NCBI GenBank assembly: GCA_936450465.1 | Contig: OW388293.1 | Location: forward strand, 51,797,201-51,861,200 | Source of the DNA: Gibbula magus | Taxonomy: Eukaryota; Mollusca; Gastropoda; Trochida; Trochidae | DNA length: 64,000 bases | Direction: 5' to 3' | In this document: piece by piece, positions 47,627-60,761 of the stretch | Position numbering within the stretch: position 1 is the stretch's first letter | How the letters are laid out: each line of letters begins with the position of its first letter | Translations under genes and position numbers: made by a program | Notes under the pieces: model-generated | Told to the model about the DNA's origin: nothing | Databases searched by the model: none | Seen by the model: the letters and a program-made list of their open reading frames with translations, nothing else

Positions 47627-50600
47627 TCAATCTGCTCCCACCTGCCGTGTTCTCCGGGACAGTATTCCGGATATGATGATAATTATTATCAGTATAACAG
47701 CTCCTAGGACAAACAACACATCGCAGGAAATGCCCAGTGATCTCATGTAGTTGAGGTCGTGACAGCTGAGTCCCCTTCTTAACAGAATACGCAGGGAAGA
47801 CGTGCTGAAAGAGAATATTGTACAACACAACGCCTGGATGCAATAATAGTGATGTTGTACAGGGAGAGATGCAGCGATAGTGATGTTGCACAGGGAGAGA
47901 TGCAGTGATAGTAATGTTGTACAGGGAGAGATGCAGCGATAGTGATGTTGTACAGGGAGAGATGCAATAATAGTGATGTTGTACAGGGAGAGATACAGCG
48001 ATAGTGATGTTGTACAGGGAGAGATGCAATAATAGTGAAGTTGTATACGGAGAGATGGAATACTAGTGATTTTGTACAGGGAGAGATGCGATGTTGTACA
48101 GGGAGAGATGCAGTGATAGTGATGTTGTATAGGGAGAGATGCAGTGATAGTGATGTTGTACAGGGAGCGATGCGGCGATAGTGATGTTGTACAGGGAGCG
48201 ATGCAGCGATAGTGATGTTGTACAGGGAGAGATGCAGTGATAGTGATGTTGTACAGGGAGAGATACAGCGATAGTGATGTTGTACAGGGTGAGATGCAGC
48301 GATAGTTATGTTGTACAGGGAGAGATGCAGCGATAGTGATGTTGTACAGGGAGAGATGCAATAATCGTGAAGTTGTATACGGAGAGATGGAATACTAGTG
48401 ATTTTGTACAGGGAGAGATGCGATGTTGTACAGGGAGAGATGCAGTGATAGTGATGTTGTACAGGGAGAGATGCAGTGATAGTGATGTTGTACAGGGAGC
48501 GATGCAGCGATAGCGATGTTGTACAGGGAGAGATGCAGTGATATTGATGTTGTACAGGGAGAGATGCAGTGATATTGATGTTGTACAGGGAGAGATGCAA
48601 CGATAGTGATGCTGTAAAGGGAGAGATGCAGCGATAGTGATGTTGTACAGGGAGTGATGCAGCGATAGTGATGTTGTACAGGGAGTGATGCAACAATAGT
48701 GATGCTGTAAAGGGAGATATACAGCGATAGTGATGTTGTACAGGGAGAGATGCAGTGATAGTGATGTTGTACAGGGAGAGATGCAACGATAGTGATGCTG
48801 CAAAGGGAGAGATACAGCGATAGTGATGTTGTACAGGGAGAGATGCAACGATAGTGATGTTGTACAGGGAGAGATGCAACGATAGTGATGTTGTACAGGG
48901 AGAGATGCAGCGATAGTGATGCTGTAGAGGGAGAGATACAGTGATTTTGATGTTGTACAGGGAGTGATGCAGCGATAGTGATGTTGTACAGGGAGTGATG
49001 CAGCGATAGTGATGTTGTACAGGGAGAGATGCAGTGATAGTGATGTTGTACAGGGAGCGATGCAGCGATAGTGATGTTGTACAGGGAGCGATGCAGCGAT
49101 ATGTTGTACAGGGAGAGATGCAGTGATATTGATGATGTACAGGGAGAGATGGAACGATAGTGATGCTGTAAAGGGAGAGATGCAGCGATAGTGATGTTGT
49201 ACAGGGAGTGATGCAGCGATAGTGATGTTGTACAGGGAGAGATGCAACGATAGTGATGTTGTACAGGGAGAGATGCAACGATAGTGATGTTGTAAAGGGA
49301 GAGATGCAGCGATAGTGATGCTGTACAGTGAGAGATGCAACGATAGTGATGTTGTACAGGGAGTGATGCAGCGATAGTGATGTTGTACAGGGAGCGATGC
49401 AGCGATAGTGATGTTGTACAGTGACCAATGCAACGATAGTGATGCTGTAAAGGGAGAGATGCGGCGATAGTGATGTTGTACAGGGAGTGATGCAGCGATA
49501 GTGATGTTATACAGGGAGCGATGCAACTATAGTGATGTTGTACAGGGAGCGATGCAGCGATAGTGATGTTGTACAAGGAGAGATGCAACGATAGTGATAT
49601 TGTACAGGGAGAGATGCAACGATAGTGATGTTGTACAGGGAGAGATGCAGCGATAGTAATGTTGTACAGGGAGAGATGCAGCGATAGTGATGTTGTACAG
49701 GGAGAGATGCAGTGATAGTGATGCTGTAAAGGGAGAGATGCAGCGATAGTGATGCTGTACAGCGAGAGATGCAACGATAGTGATGTTGTACAGGGAGCGA
49801 TGCAGCGATATGTTGTACAGGGAGAGATGCAGTGATATTGATGTTGTACAGGGAGAGATGCAACGATAGTGATGCTGTAAAGGGAGAGATGCAGCGATAG
49901 TGATGTTGTACAGGGAGTGATGCAGCAATAGTGATGTTGTACAGGGAGAGATGCAACGATAGTGATGTTGTACAGGGAGTGGTGCAGCGAAAGTGATGTT
50001 GTACAGGGAGCGATGCAGCGATAGTGATGTTGTACAGGGAGAGATGCAACGATAGTGATGTTGTACAGGGAGAGATGCAGCGATAGTAATGTTGTACAGG
50101 GAGCGATGAAGCGATATGTTGTACAGGGAGAGATGCAGTGATATTGATGTTGTACAGGGAGAGATGCAACGATAGTGATGCTGTAAAGGGAGAGATGCAG
50201 CGATAGTGATGTTGTACAGGGAGTGATGCAGCGATAGTGATGTTGTACAGGGAGAGATGCAACGATAGTGATGTTGTACAGGGAGAGATGCAACGATAGT
50301 GATGTTGTAAAGGGAGAGATGCAGCGATAGTGATGCTGTACAGTGAGAGATGCAACGAGAGTGATGTTGTACAGGGAGGGATGCAGCGATAGTGATGTTG
50401 TACAGGGAGCGATGCAGCGATAGTGATGTTGTACAGTGAGCGATGCAACGATAGTGATGCTGTAAAGGGAGAGATGCGGCGATAGTGATGTTGTACAGGG
50501 AGTGATGCAGCGATAGTGATGTTATACAGGGAGCGATGCAACTATAGTGATGTTGTACAGGGAGCGATGCAGCGATAGTGATGTTGTACAAGGAGAGATG

Positions 50601-53600
50601 CAACGATAGTGATGTTGTACAGGGAGAGATGCAACGATAGTGATGTTGTACAGGGAGAGATGTAGCGATAGTAATGTTGTACAGGGAGAGATGCAGCGAT
50701 AGGGATGTTGTACAGGGAGAGATGCAGTGATAGTGATGCTGTAAAGGGAGAGATGCAGCGATAGTGATGCTGTACAGCGAGAGATGCAACGATAGTGATG
50801 TTGTACAGGGAGAGATGCAACGATAGTGATGTTGTACAGGGAGAGATGCAGCGATAGTGATGCTGTACAGGGAGAGATGCAGTGATAGTGATGTTGTACA
50901 GGGAGTGATGCAGTGATAGAGATGTTGTACAGGGAGTAATGCAGCGAAAGTGATGTTGTACAGGGAGCGATGCAGCGATAGTGATGTTGTACAGGGAGAG
51001 ATGCAACGATAGTGATGTTGTACAGGGAGAGATGCAGCGATAGTAATGTTGTACAGGGAGAGATGCAGCGATAGTGATGTTGTACAGGGAGAGATGCAGT
51101 GATAGTGATGCTGTACAGGGAGAGATGCAGCGATAGTGATGCTGTACAGCGAAAGATGCAACGATAGTGATGTTGTACAGGGAGAGATGCAACGATAGTG
51201 ATGTTGTACAGGGAGAGATGCAGCGATAGTGATGCTGTACAGGGAGAGATGCAGTGATAGTGATGTTGTACAGGGAGTGATGCAGTGATAGTGATGTTGT
51301 ACAGGGAGTGATGCAGCGATAGTGATGTTGTACAGGGAGCGATGTAGCGATAGTGATGTTGTACAGGGAGAGATGCAGCGATAGTGATGTTGTACAGGGA
51401 GCGATGCTAGGATAGTGATGTTGTACAGGGAGAGATGCAGCGATAGTAATGTTGTACAGGGAGAGATGCAGCGATAGTGATGTTGTACAGGGAGAGATGC
51501 AATAATCGTGAAGTTGTATACGGAGAGATGGAATACTAGTGATTTTGTACAGGGAGAGATGCGATGTTGTACAGGGAGAGATGCAACGATAGTGATGTTG
51601 TACAGGGAGTGATGCAGCGATAGTGATGTTGTACAGGGAGAGATGCAACGATAGTGATGTTGTACAGGGAGAGATGCAGTGATAGTGATGTTGTACAGGG
51701 TGAGATGCAGTGATATTGATGTTGTACAGGGAGATATGCAGTGATAGTGATGTTGTACAGGGAGAGATGCAGCGATAGTGATGTTGTACAGGGAGAGATG
51801 CAATGATAGTGATGTTGTACAGGGAGTGATGCAGCGATAGCGATGTTGTACAGGGAGAGATGTAGCGATAGTGATGCTGTAAAGGGAGTGATGCAGCGAT
51901 ATTGATGCTGTACAGGGAGAGATGCAGCGATAGTGATGTTATACAGGGATCGATGCAACGATAGTGATGTTGTACAGGGTGAGATGCAGCGATAGTGATG
52001 CTGTACAGGGAGATATGCAGTGATAGTGATGTTGTACAGGGAGTGATGCAGCGATAGTGATGTTGTACAGGGAGAGATGCAACGATAGTGATGTTGTACA
52101 GGGAGAGATGCAGCGATAGTGATGTTGTACCGGGTGAGATGCAGTGATATTGATGTTGTACAGGGAGATATGCAGTGATAGTGATGTTGTACAGGGAGAG
52201 ATGCAGCGATAGTGATGTTGTACAGGGAGAGATGCAATGATAGTGATGTTGTACAGGGAGTGATGCAGCGATAGCGATGTTGTACAGGGAGAGATGCAGC
52301 GATAGTGATGCTGTAAAGGGAGTGATGCAGCGATAGTGATGCTGTACAGGGAGAGATGCAGCGATAGTGATGTTATACAGGGATCGATGCAACGATAGTG
52401 ATGTTGTACAGGGTGAGATGCAGTGATATTGATGTTGTACAGGGAGAGATGCAGCGATAGTGAGGCTGTACACGGAGAGATGCAGCGATAGTGATGCTGT
52501 ACAGGGAGATATGCAGTGATAGTGATGTTGTACAGGGAGTGATGCAGCGATAGTGATGTTGTAAAGGGAGAGATGCAGCGATAGTGATGCTGTACAGGGA
52601 GTGATGCAGCGATAGTGATGTTGTACAGGGAGAGATGCAGCGATAGTGATGTTATACAGGGAGCGATGCAACGATAATGATGTTGTACAGGGTGAGATGC
52701 AGTGATATTGATGTTGTACAGGGAGATATGCAGTGATAGTGATGTTGTACAGGGAGAGATGCAGCGATAGTGATGTTGTACAGGGTGAGATGTAGTGATA
52801 TTGATGTTGTACAGGGAGATATGCAGTGATAGTGATGTTGTACAGGGTGAGATGCAGCGATAGTGATGTTATACAGGGAGCAATGCAACGATAGTGATGT
52901 TGTACAGGGAGAGATGCAACGATAGTGATGTTGTACAGGGAGAGATGCAGTGATAGTGATGTTGTACAGGGTGAGATGCAGCGATAGTGATGTTGTACAG
53001 GGTGAGATGCAGTGATAGTGATGTTGTACAGGGAGAGATGCAACGATAGTGATGCTGTAAAGGGAGAGATGCAGCGATAGTGATGCTGTACAGGGAGAGA
53101 TGCAGCGATAGTGATGTTATACAGGGAGCGATGCAACGATAGTGATGTTGTACAGTGAGTGATGCAGCGATAGTGATGTTGTACAGGGAGTGATGCAGCG
53201 ATAGTGATGTTGTACAGGGAGAGATGCAACGATAGTGATGTTGTACAGGGAGTGATGCAACGATAGTGATGTTGTAAAGGGAGAGATGCAGCGATAGTGA
53301 TGTTGTACAGGGTGAGATGCAGCGATAGTGATGATGTACAGGGAGAGATGCAGCGATAGTGATGCTGTACAGGGAGAGATGCAGCGATAGTGATGTTGTA
53401 CAGGGAGAGATGCAACGATAGTGATGTTGTACAGGGAGAGATGCAGCGATAGTGATGCTGTACAGGGAGAGATGCGATGTTGTACAGGGAGAGATGCAAC
53501 GATAGTGATGTTGTACAGGGAGTAATGCAGCGATAGTGATGTTGTACAGGGAGAGATGCAACGATAGTGATGTTGTACAGGGAGAGATGCAGCGATAGTG

Positions 53601-56600
53601 ATGTTGTACAGGGAGATGTGCAGTGAAAGTGATGTTGTACAGGGTGAGATGCAACGATAGTGATGTTGTACAGGGAGATGCAGTTATAGTGATGTTGTAC
53701 AGGGAGAGATGCAACGATAGTGATGTTGTACAGGGAGAGATGCAGCGATAGTGATGCTGTACAGGGAGAGATGCAACGATAGTGATGTTGTACAGGGAGT
53801 GATGCAGAGATAGTGATGTTTTACAGAGAGAGAGATGCAACGATAGTGACGTTGTACAGGGAGAGATGCAACGATAGTGATGTTGTCCAGGAAGAGTTGC
53901 AGCGATAGTGATGCTGTACAGGGAGTGGTGTACTTATGTATATATATGTGTATTATGTTACTCATGTACTACCGCTGGTGGGTATTGAGCAATAAAAACC
54001 TTGAACCTTGAACATTGATAGTGATGTTCATTTTAAATGTTGTCAAGCTCGAGCTCTTTTATGAGGTAAAGCAGTTGTTACACGCGCAAGTGAAGGAAAC
54101 GCGTTTTGATAATTTAAAATATTGTTGGGGAAATGCATAAGTTGTACGAAACACTTGCATTGCTCCCTTATTAATCATTGTGGAACTGCATTTTATAATT
54201 TCATAATTTTAAAATTTTAATGCAGATCATTCTGGTCAAAAACATTTTGAAAAAGCGATTTCAACTCCCAAGTGCACTTGAAGTGACAATAAATTAAAAT
54301 TATTATATTCTGATCTATGAAATTGGGAGTACCTCTTTACAAATCATGTCCCTATATAAAACATCAAACATTTTTCTCTAGCAGCAGTATTTCGTTTTTA
54401 CACTGTACATGTTGAACATGTGGTAACGTTTCTTTTACAGTTGAGTGTATGTGCCATTAGCTTCCAAATCGCCCAATTCAAAATCACCACTCATTAAACA
54501 ATTTCTGCTTCAGTCTCTCTACATTAGTGTGAATTATTTAACCCAATCAATCATGTTCCATGTCAATTTACTTACCTGCAAACACAAATACCGTCTTTGA
54601 TGTAACACCGCTCAGGTGAAAATGGTGCTTCGGGTGCCGGCTTGTATAACTCCACCAGGTAGATAATGTGAGTGACAACGAGACACACACTCCCTAGTAC
54701 TGACTGGCATATATACTGTAGATAAAACATGGAATAGAGTTATAATAATAAACCGTATTTTTACTGAGTGAAAAAAACATGTATGTACTCATTGAAATAA
54801 TACGAAATAATAGAAGGTTTGACATTTTTCATCGAATACGATGCATATCTTATGAAGAAGAAATCATATATTTATCCTCATGGCTGGCCAATCGTAAACA
54901 TGTAAATGTTACTTCCCTCAATAAGGAAAAATGGAATTCGATGACAAATGTTAAATACCCTGTATTTATCAAAAGCGATCAGACCCAAGTACAAACCGAT
55001 ATTCTTCTTTGTAAACATGCTGCAATCAGCCCAGTAAATCCAGAAACATAATACTGCAAAGAAACAATTGAGGTTTGTTTTATGACGTCTTAAAGGGACA
55101 CTGCGTCGAGGATAAAAATGAGATCACTTTTATCTACCTATGCTGATTAACGTGTCTGTTAATGAGTTACGCTTCGCGTCACTGTCTACATGTAGTACTT
55201 TTTATTACTAATTACTTTGTCTTGATTTGGGGTCTGTGACTCTTTACCAAACACGTCAATCAGCATAGGTAGATACATCTGATTTCATATTTCTCCTCGA
55301 CGCGGTGTCTCTTCAAAGCCATGACGCTAACTTCCATATTTTATAAATGTTAAACTTCAATGCCAAACATGACCAAAATAATGAAATACCGTTTCGCATA
55401 TACTCCCGATAAAACTGTTTAGAATGGGTATATGATACACTGTATATGCAATATCTTTGTAATGGTAAATGGTGTAGTGTTCGAAATACCGTATTTCCTC
55501 TAATACAACCCCGGGGTTCTATTTCATTCATCCCCCCTTTACCCCACGGGTTCTATTAGAGACCCGGGTTGTATTGGAGGCCGGTGTAACAGTCTCAAAT
55601 GACTCTACCGCCCCATATGACTCTAGAGTTATTTGAGGCTAGCCCCATATGACTCTAGAGTTATTTGAGGCTAGCCCCATATGACTCTAGAGTCATATGG
55701 GGCTAGCAAATTGCACAAATTAGTCCAGCCTCAAATAACTCTATTCAGGCTCAAATGACTCTACCAAATGTTCTGTGAAAGAAGATTTACGCATTCATAA
55801 TTTCACATTTTTCATGTTTTAGTTCATTTTCAGATACCGTGGAATGGTCTGAATTGAATATTCTTAGAAAAAAGTACTAGAGTTAAATGAGCCTAGGCTC
55901 AAAACACTCTAGAGTTAAATGGGCCTAGGCTCAACACACTCTAGAGTTAAATGGGCCTAGGCTCAAAACATTCTAGAGTTAAATGGGCCTAGGCTCAAAG
56001 CACTCTAGAGTTAAATGGGCCTAGGCTCAAAGCACTCTAGAGTTAAATGGGCCTAGGCTCAAAACACTCTAGAGTTAAATGAGCCTAGGCTCAAAACACT
56101 CTAGAGTTAAATGGGCCTAGACTCAAAACACTCTCGAGTACCAACTGTGTGAACACCTCAAAGGTATAAAGGGCTGACAACAATTAATTGATTAAACAGC
56201 AGTTGAAATTAATTTTCGGAAGAAAGACCTTCTCCTTCTAAGAGATACACATTTTGGAGTATATGCTCCTATCTATAACTTATTTTTGATATTTAATCAG
56301 GTAATGTCCTTCTAACAAACACTAGATTTACTTTAAAAAATCAAATTTGTGGCTGGACAGTATTCATAGTGATTATGATCATTATGATTCTGATTGGTCT
56401 TTAAGAGTAATAAGTAATTATTAAACCATGAAACCAGTAATGTCCCGAATTCATTTTCATTATTAGATTTACCATCCCGAAGTTTGTTCACCTATACTTA
56501 TATACGTATGTTGGTGCAAATATTCTGTAAATAGTGATGCCAATGAGACACTGTATAATGGTGTAAGAGAAGCCGATAACTTTGTATTTTGATGTTAGAA

Positions 56601-59600
56601 GTGTAGATTGTATATACCGCAACATAATTTAAGTCATACCTCTAAATAACGGTAACAGTTTGGAGAACAGAACAGACCAGGGGTTAAAATTCTAAAAAGT
56701 ATCGTTGTTTATGTTTCTCTGTAAACTATCAAAAAAGGATCAGCAATGTTACATATTGGTGATGTATTTTTTGTTATACTTATTCAATGTACTTGTAGAT
56801 ATTGTTTTCTTATGAAGTCCATATGAAAATTATTAAATTATTTTAAAAAATCGTAATTTGAAGAGTTTATCCCCTTTCTTCTTGCAATATACGAAATATT
56901 GCACAACTGACCAAATACTAAATACTAAACGATCGATTTGTCAGTACAGGTGAAATAATACAATTAACGTCCAAACGAAATCCTAATTACAATTACTATT
57001 ACAATTAAAATAGTACTTACATTTGTTTTAATTTTGGGATGCAGCTTTGAGATTTTTAACATTGTGTTGCTTTTATACTTGGATACAAGTATAAACAATA
57101 TAAATTATCCTTACGTAAGGAAAGATTTAATTGGCATATTTTGATGACTCATATTATTATCAATTATTCAACTGAACAGGATATCGTATTCATTATTGAT
57201 GCTCCGAATAAAATATTATGTGTGTTTTTGATGTTTCTTACCAAATATATATTTCATGTTCTTACATTTGTGTATTCTATTAATAAGAATCTGATCATGA
57301 TACAAGGGGATTTTTGGTCCACCGGGTCATTTCATGGGCAAGCTTTCCGAAATTAGATGCTATAGGCAGGATGTATTCATATTTACATTTCTTTAGAAGC
57401 GTTTATTCATAAATATATTTTTGCAGGACACGAATTTTCATGTCAGATTTGATTTGGTTGCTAAAATAAATCGTATTTGTATAAATGATATTCCAGTATG
57501 CTGGAGTAAATGTTGTTTACATAATATTTAACTAATAATCTATTTTAATTATACTAGAACATTATATGTATGGCCATGCCACACGTGACACCATATTATC
57601 AACACATTCATCATATGTCCTGTTTTCATACAAATTGAAGCATTTGGTATATGTTCATTATCGTCTCAGTTAAAATCAGAAAAAGGTTAAACAATGACGT
57701 CTTTTTGGAACATTTCTATTCTTTAGACTTATCAAATTTCAAACTCTCAGAAATATGGAATCATAAATGCTAAAAAAAATTGTATTCCCTTCATTATTCA
57801 ATCGTATATTTCACCTTAATATTGCAGGTGAATGGTGTCTATGAATAGTCATTTCTTTATTGCGGATATATATTAACACATTCATCAAACAAATGATACG
57901 TAAAAATGTGTCTTTGTCATGTTATTGTTTTGGTGAACACAATGTTATATCCATTGCAAAATTCGGAGTCATTGAGGTTATAAGAAGTTTATGTCTCCAA
58001 GTAATATGTGCATGCAACCATTTTCACAACTAGTTATTTATGTCCCATAACTATGCACATCCATCTAACTACTCAATCTCTGTTGACTATCCATAAACTT
58101 TTATGTTTGCTATCATATCTCATTCAACTTAAATAATTAATCATACAAAATACTTTCACGTGCTTTGGAAAGAGGTCAATGGGAACGAGGCTATAGATAC
58201 CAACGATAGAACTTTACCAAACCAAAGAATTAAACCAAAGCTGAACTGCTGTAGTAAACTTAAATTATAATAGAAACCAAAAGATAATAATATTTAAAGA
58301 TGAACAAATCATGTTGGTCCCGTTAGGATAACCGGGAGAAAACTAAACTTTTCTGCTTGATGTTATCATATAAGTCTTTCTTATGCATTTGCATAAGTAA
58401 GTTTCAAATTTGATTAACCCTAAACACAAATAGACTGTTACAGTGCGATACTATTTTGTCAGCATGGACAAAAAAGTTTATGTTTTTCTTTGAAGTTTAA
58501 TTGCATTATTATACCCCCGCCGCGCGTTTAGCGCCAAGCAGGGGATATAGTATTCGGTAACGAACGTCCGTACGTACGAAGTTGAATAACTCACTACTAT
58601 TCACTAGATTCTTTTCATACTTTATATATAGGTCAACGATAGTAATGTAATGTAATGTAATGTTCAAAAAATGTTATGTGACCTCGAACTTCACGATCAC
58701 AACGAAACTTTGACAAGTTACCCTTGTCAGCGCGATATCAAAATACCCTTTGACTAAAATGTCTATAAGACTTTATACATTATACCTACATGTACGTTCT
58801 ACTCGGGCAGACAGAGGGCTGATTTGATTTTAGTGACATTGGCATAATGTTCAAGGCCAATCAGGACCCAGTCGATTTGTGTGACCATAGCATTATGTTT
58901 TTACTTTGAAGTATTAATTTACGGTGAGGGATTATGTCACCTAAGTGACAAGTGCTTGTTTCAAATGGTCACTTTATATGTGCGTGCTTAAGACATTCGA
59001 AGTATCTCGTGACCATCGTCTCTGATTCAACGAACTATTGCATAACAATAGAGCACCGATAGATAATAGACTTATAATACTCAAGGCTCAAGATATGTCT
59101 ACACAAGATTTTCGCATTAATATCTTTAAAAGTGAAAAAAAAGGACAAATTCAAATTATATATATAGGAGAGGGCGTGATAAGTTGAGCCAATATTTTAT
59201 TACAGCTGTGTAAAATATGTTGATCAATATCAATATGTTTTGGCAAATACAAATACATAACATATTGCAAATATCAATATACGATGCATATTTGCATTGT
59301 TAAAGGCTTTCAGAGTAAGTTGATCATCTGCAAGTAGTAAGTTGATCCCTTAGCTTACATAGTGCAGTTTATATAAAAGAAATCAAGAAATATCAAGAAA
59401 TACAATATCTCGGAACATAGTTCACGTGGTTGTAACCAGGATTTCAGACGATTTCACGAATTTTACGAGCGACTCTATATATTTACCAGGGATCACGCGA
59501 TAATAAAGCGTCTTTTAAACTTAAACAAGGTTAATAATAGACCCTGATAGTCAGGAAAAACCTTCCTTTCCTTCCTATCAGGGTCCACAACTTTACCCTA

Positions 59601-60711
59601 TTCTCGGTATCATGGTTTATCCTTTATCCAGTGTGGATAAAATGTACTAAAGGCAGATGTACACATCATAGTGATTACGTGTATAGATATCCGTAAAAAA
59701 AACCTTTTTTGAGATTGCTTTTATATGTATGCTTCTCAGAAAAAAATGAAGACATAGAAGTATTCAGAATGTATATATAAAAACAAGACATGGTCATAAA
59801 CATCCACCACCATATTGGTTCTCATGAAAAGATAATTGATCGCTTCTCATTTACGAACTCGATGCATCAATCAATATTTGTATACGGTACTTGAAAGGTC
59901 ACATGCCTGTAGTACATTCATTCATAGGTAGATCACTTTCTTGATGTTATAATATATATTTCTGAATGACATGATTGCATAATATGTATACATTGCAAGG
60001 CTCTGTAAAGATGGAGTGTTTGTTTCTGTTAACAATGACACTAGCTTTGTAATTATAAAAGTACGGTCTAAAGGCGACGTAGCACGTTTTTTTGCATATT
60101 TTTTTTCTCAAATTTGCTATTTATCATTAAAGTTTATACACTATACGGTTATATTAGAGGGTAAAACATCACATTACACGACCTGATAAGCCGTATCCAT
60201 AGAAAACGGTTGTCGGCATTGAAAGAAAATGGTGCGACGCATAAAGCGACAGTGGCGTGTGAGAGAGTAAGATTTGTAGGGATCATGCGAATTTGAATTC
60301 AGAATGCAAGATGGTTGACCATTCTATCATTGTTCGATATATATTACTCTACTTTCAGTGTTTAGGTATTGCTAAATCAGTCAGATCACATAAACTACCT
60401 TCGACCGGCCATTTTAATGTGAACACCTTAAAATGGCCACTCGAAGAGGCTTAACCTTACAATGTATATTCGTTTTAGAACTCTTTTTTTTTTTATTGAT
60501 GAGTATCATTTAGCCATTGGTAACACTTATTTATCTTTTCGTGAGATCAATTTATTTCAGTAAGAAAAACGTGCTACAGCGTCTTTAATGTATTTGGTCC
60601 AAGGACTTTTGTAAACCGGACAGGTAAAGAAGTAATGTAGCTAAACCTGCCAGTTTCAATAAATAGTTCATGGGATGAGCAATGGAAACGAGATTAAGCA
60701 ATACGAAATTG

Positions 60712-60761
<50 letters not shown>

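Noticed and set aside
47836..53930. CRISPR-like array
   Set aside because: Units are contiguous tandem repeats with no unique spacers, in an animal intron.
47571..53965. Many overlapping minus-strand ORFs of up to 985 codons as repetitive protein genes
   Set aside because: They are the same 31-bp unit read in different frames, without independent start, splice or domain evidence; the stop-free unit explains them.
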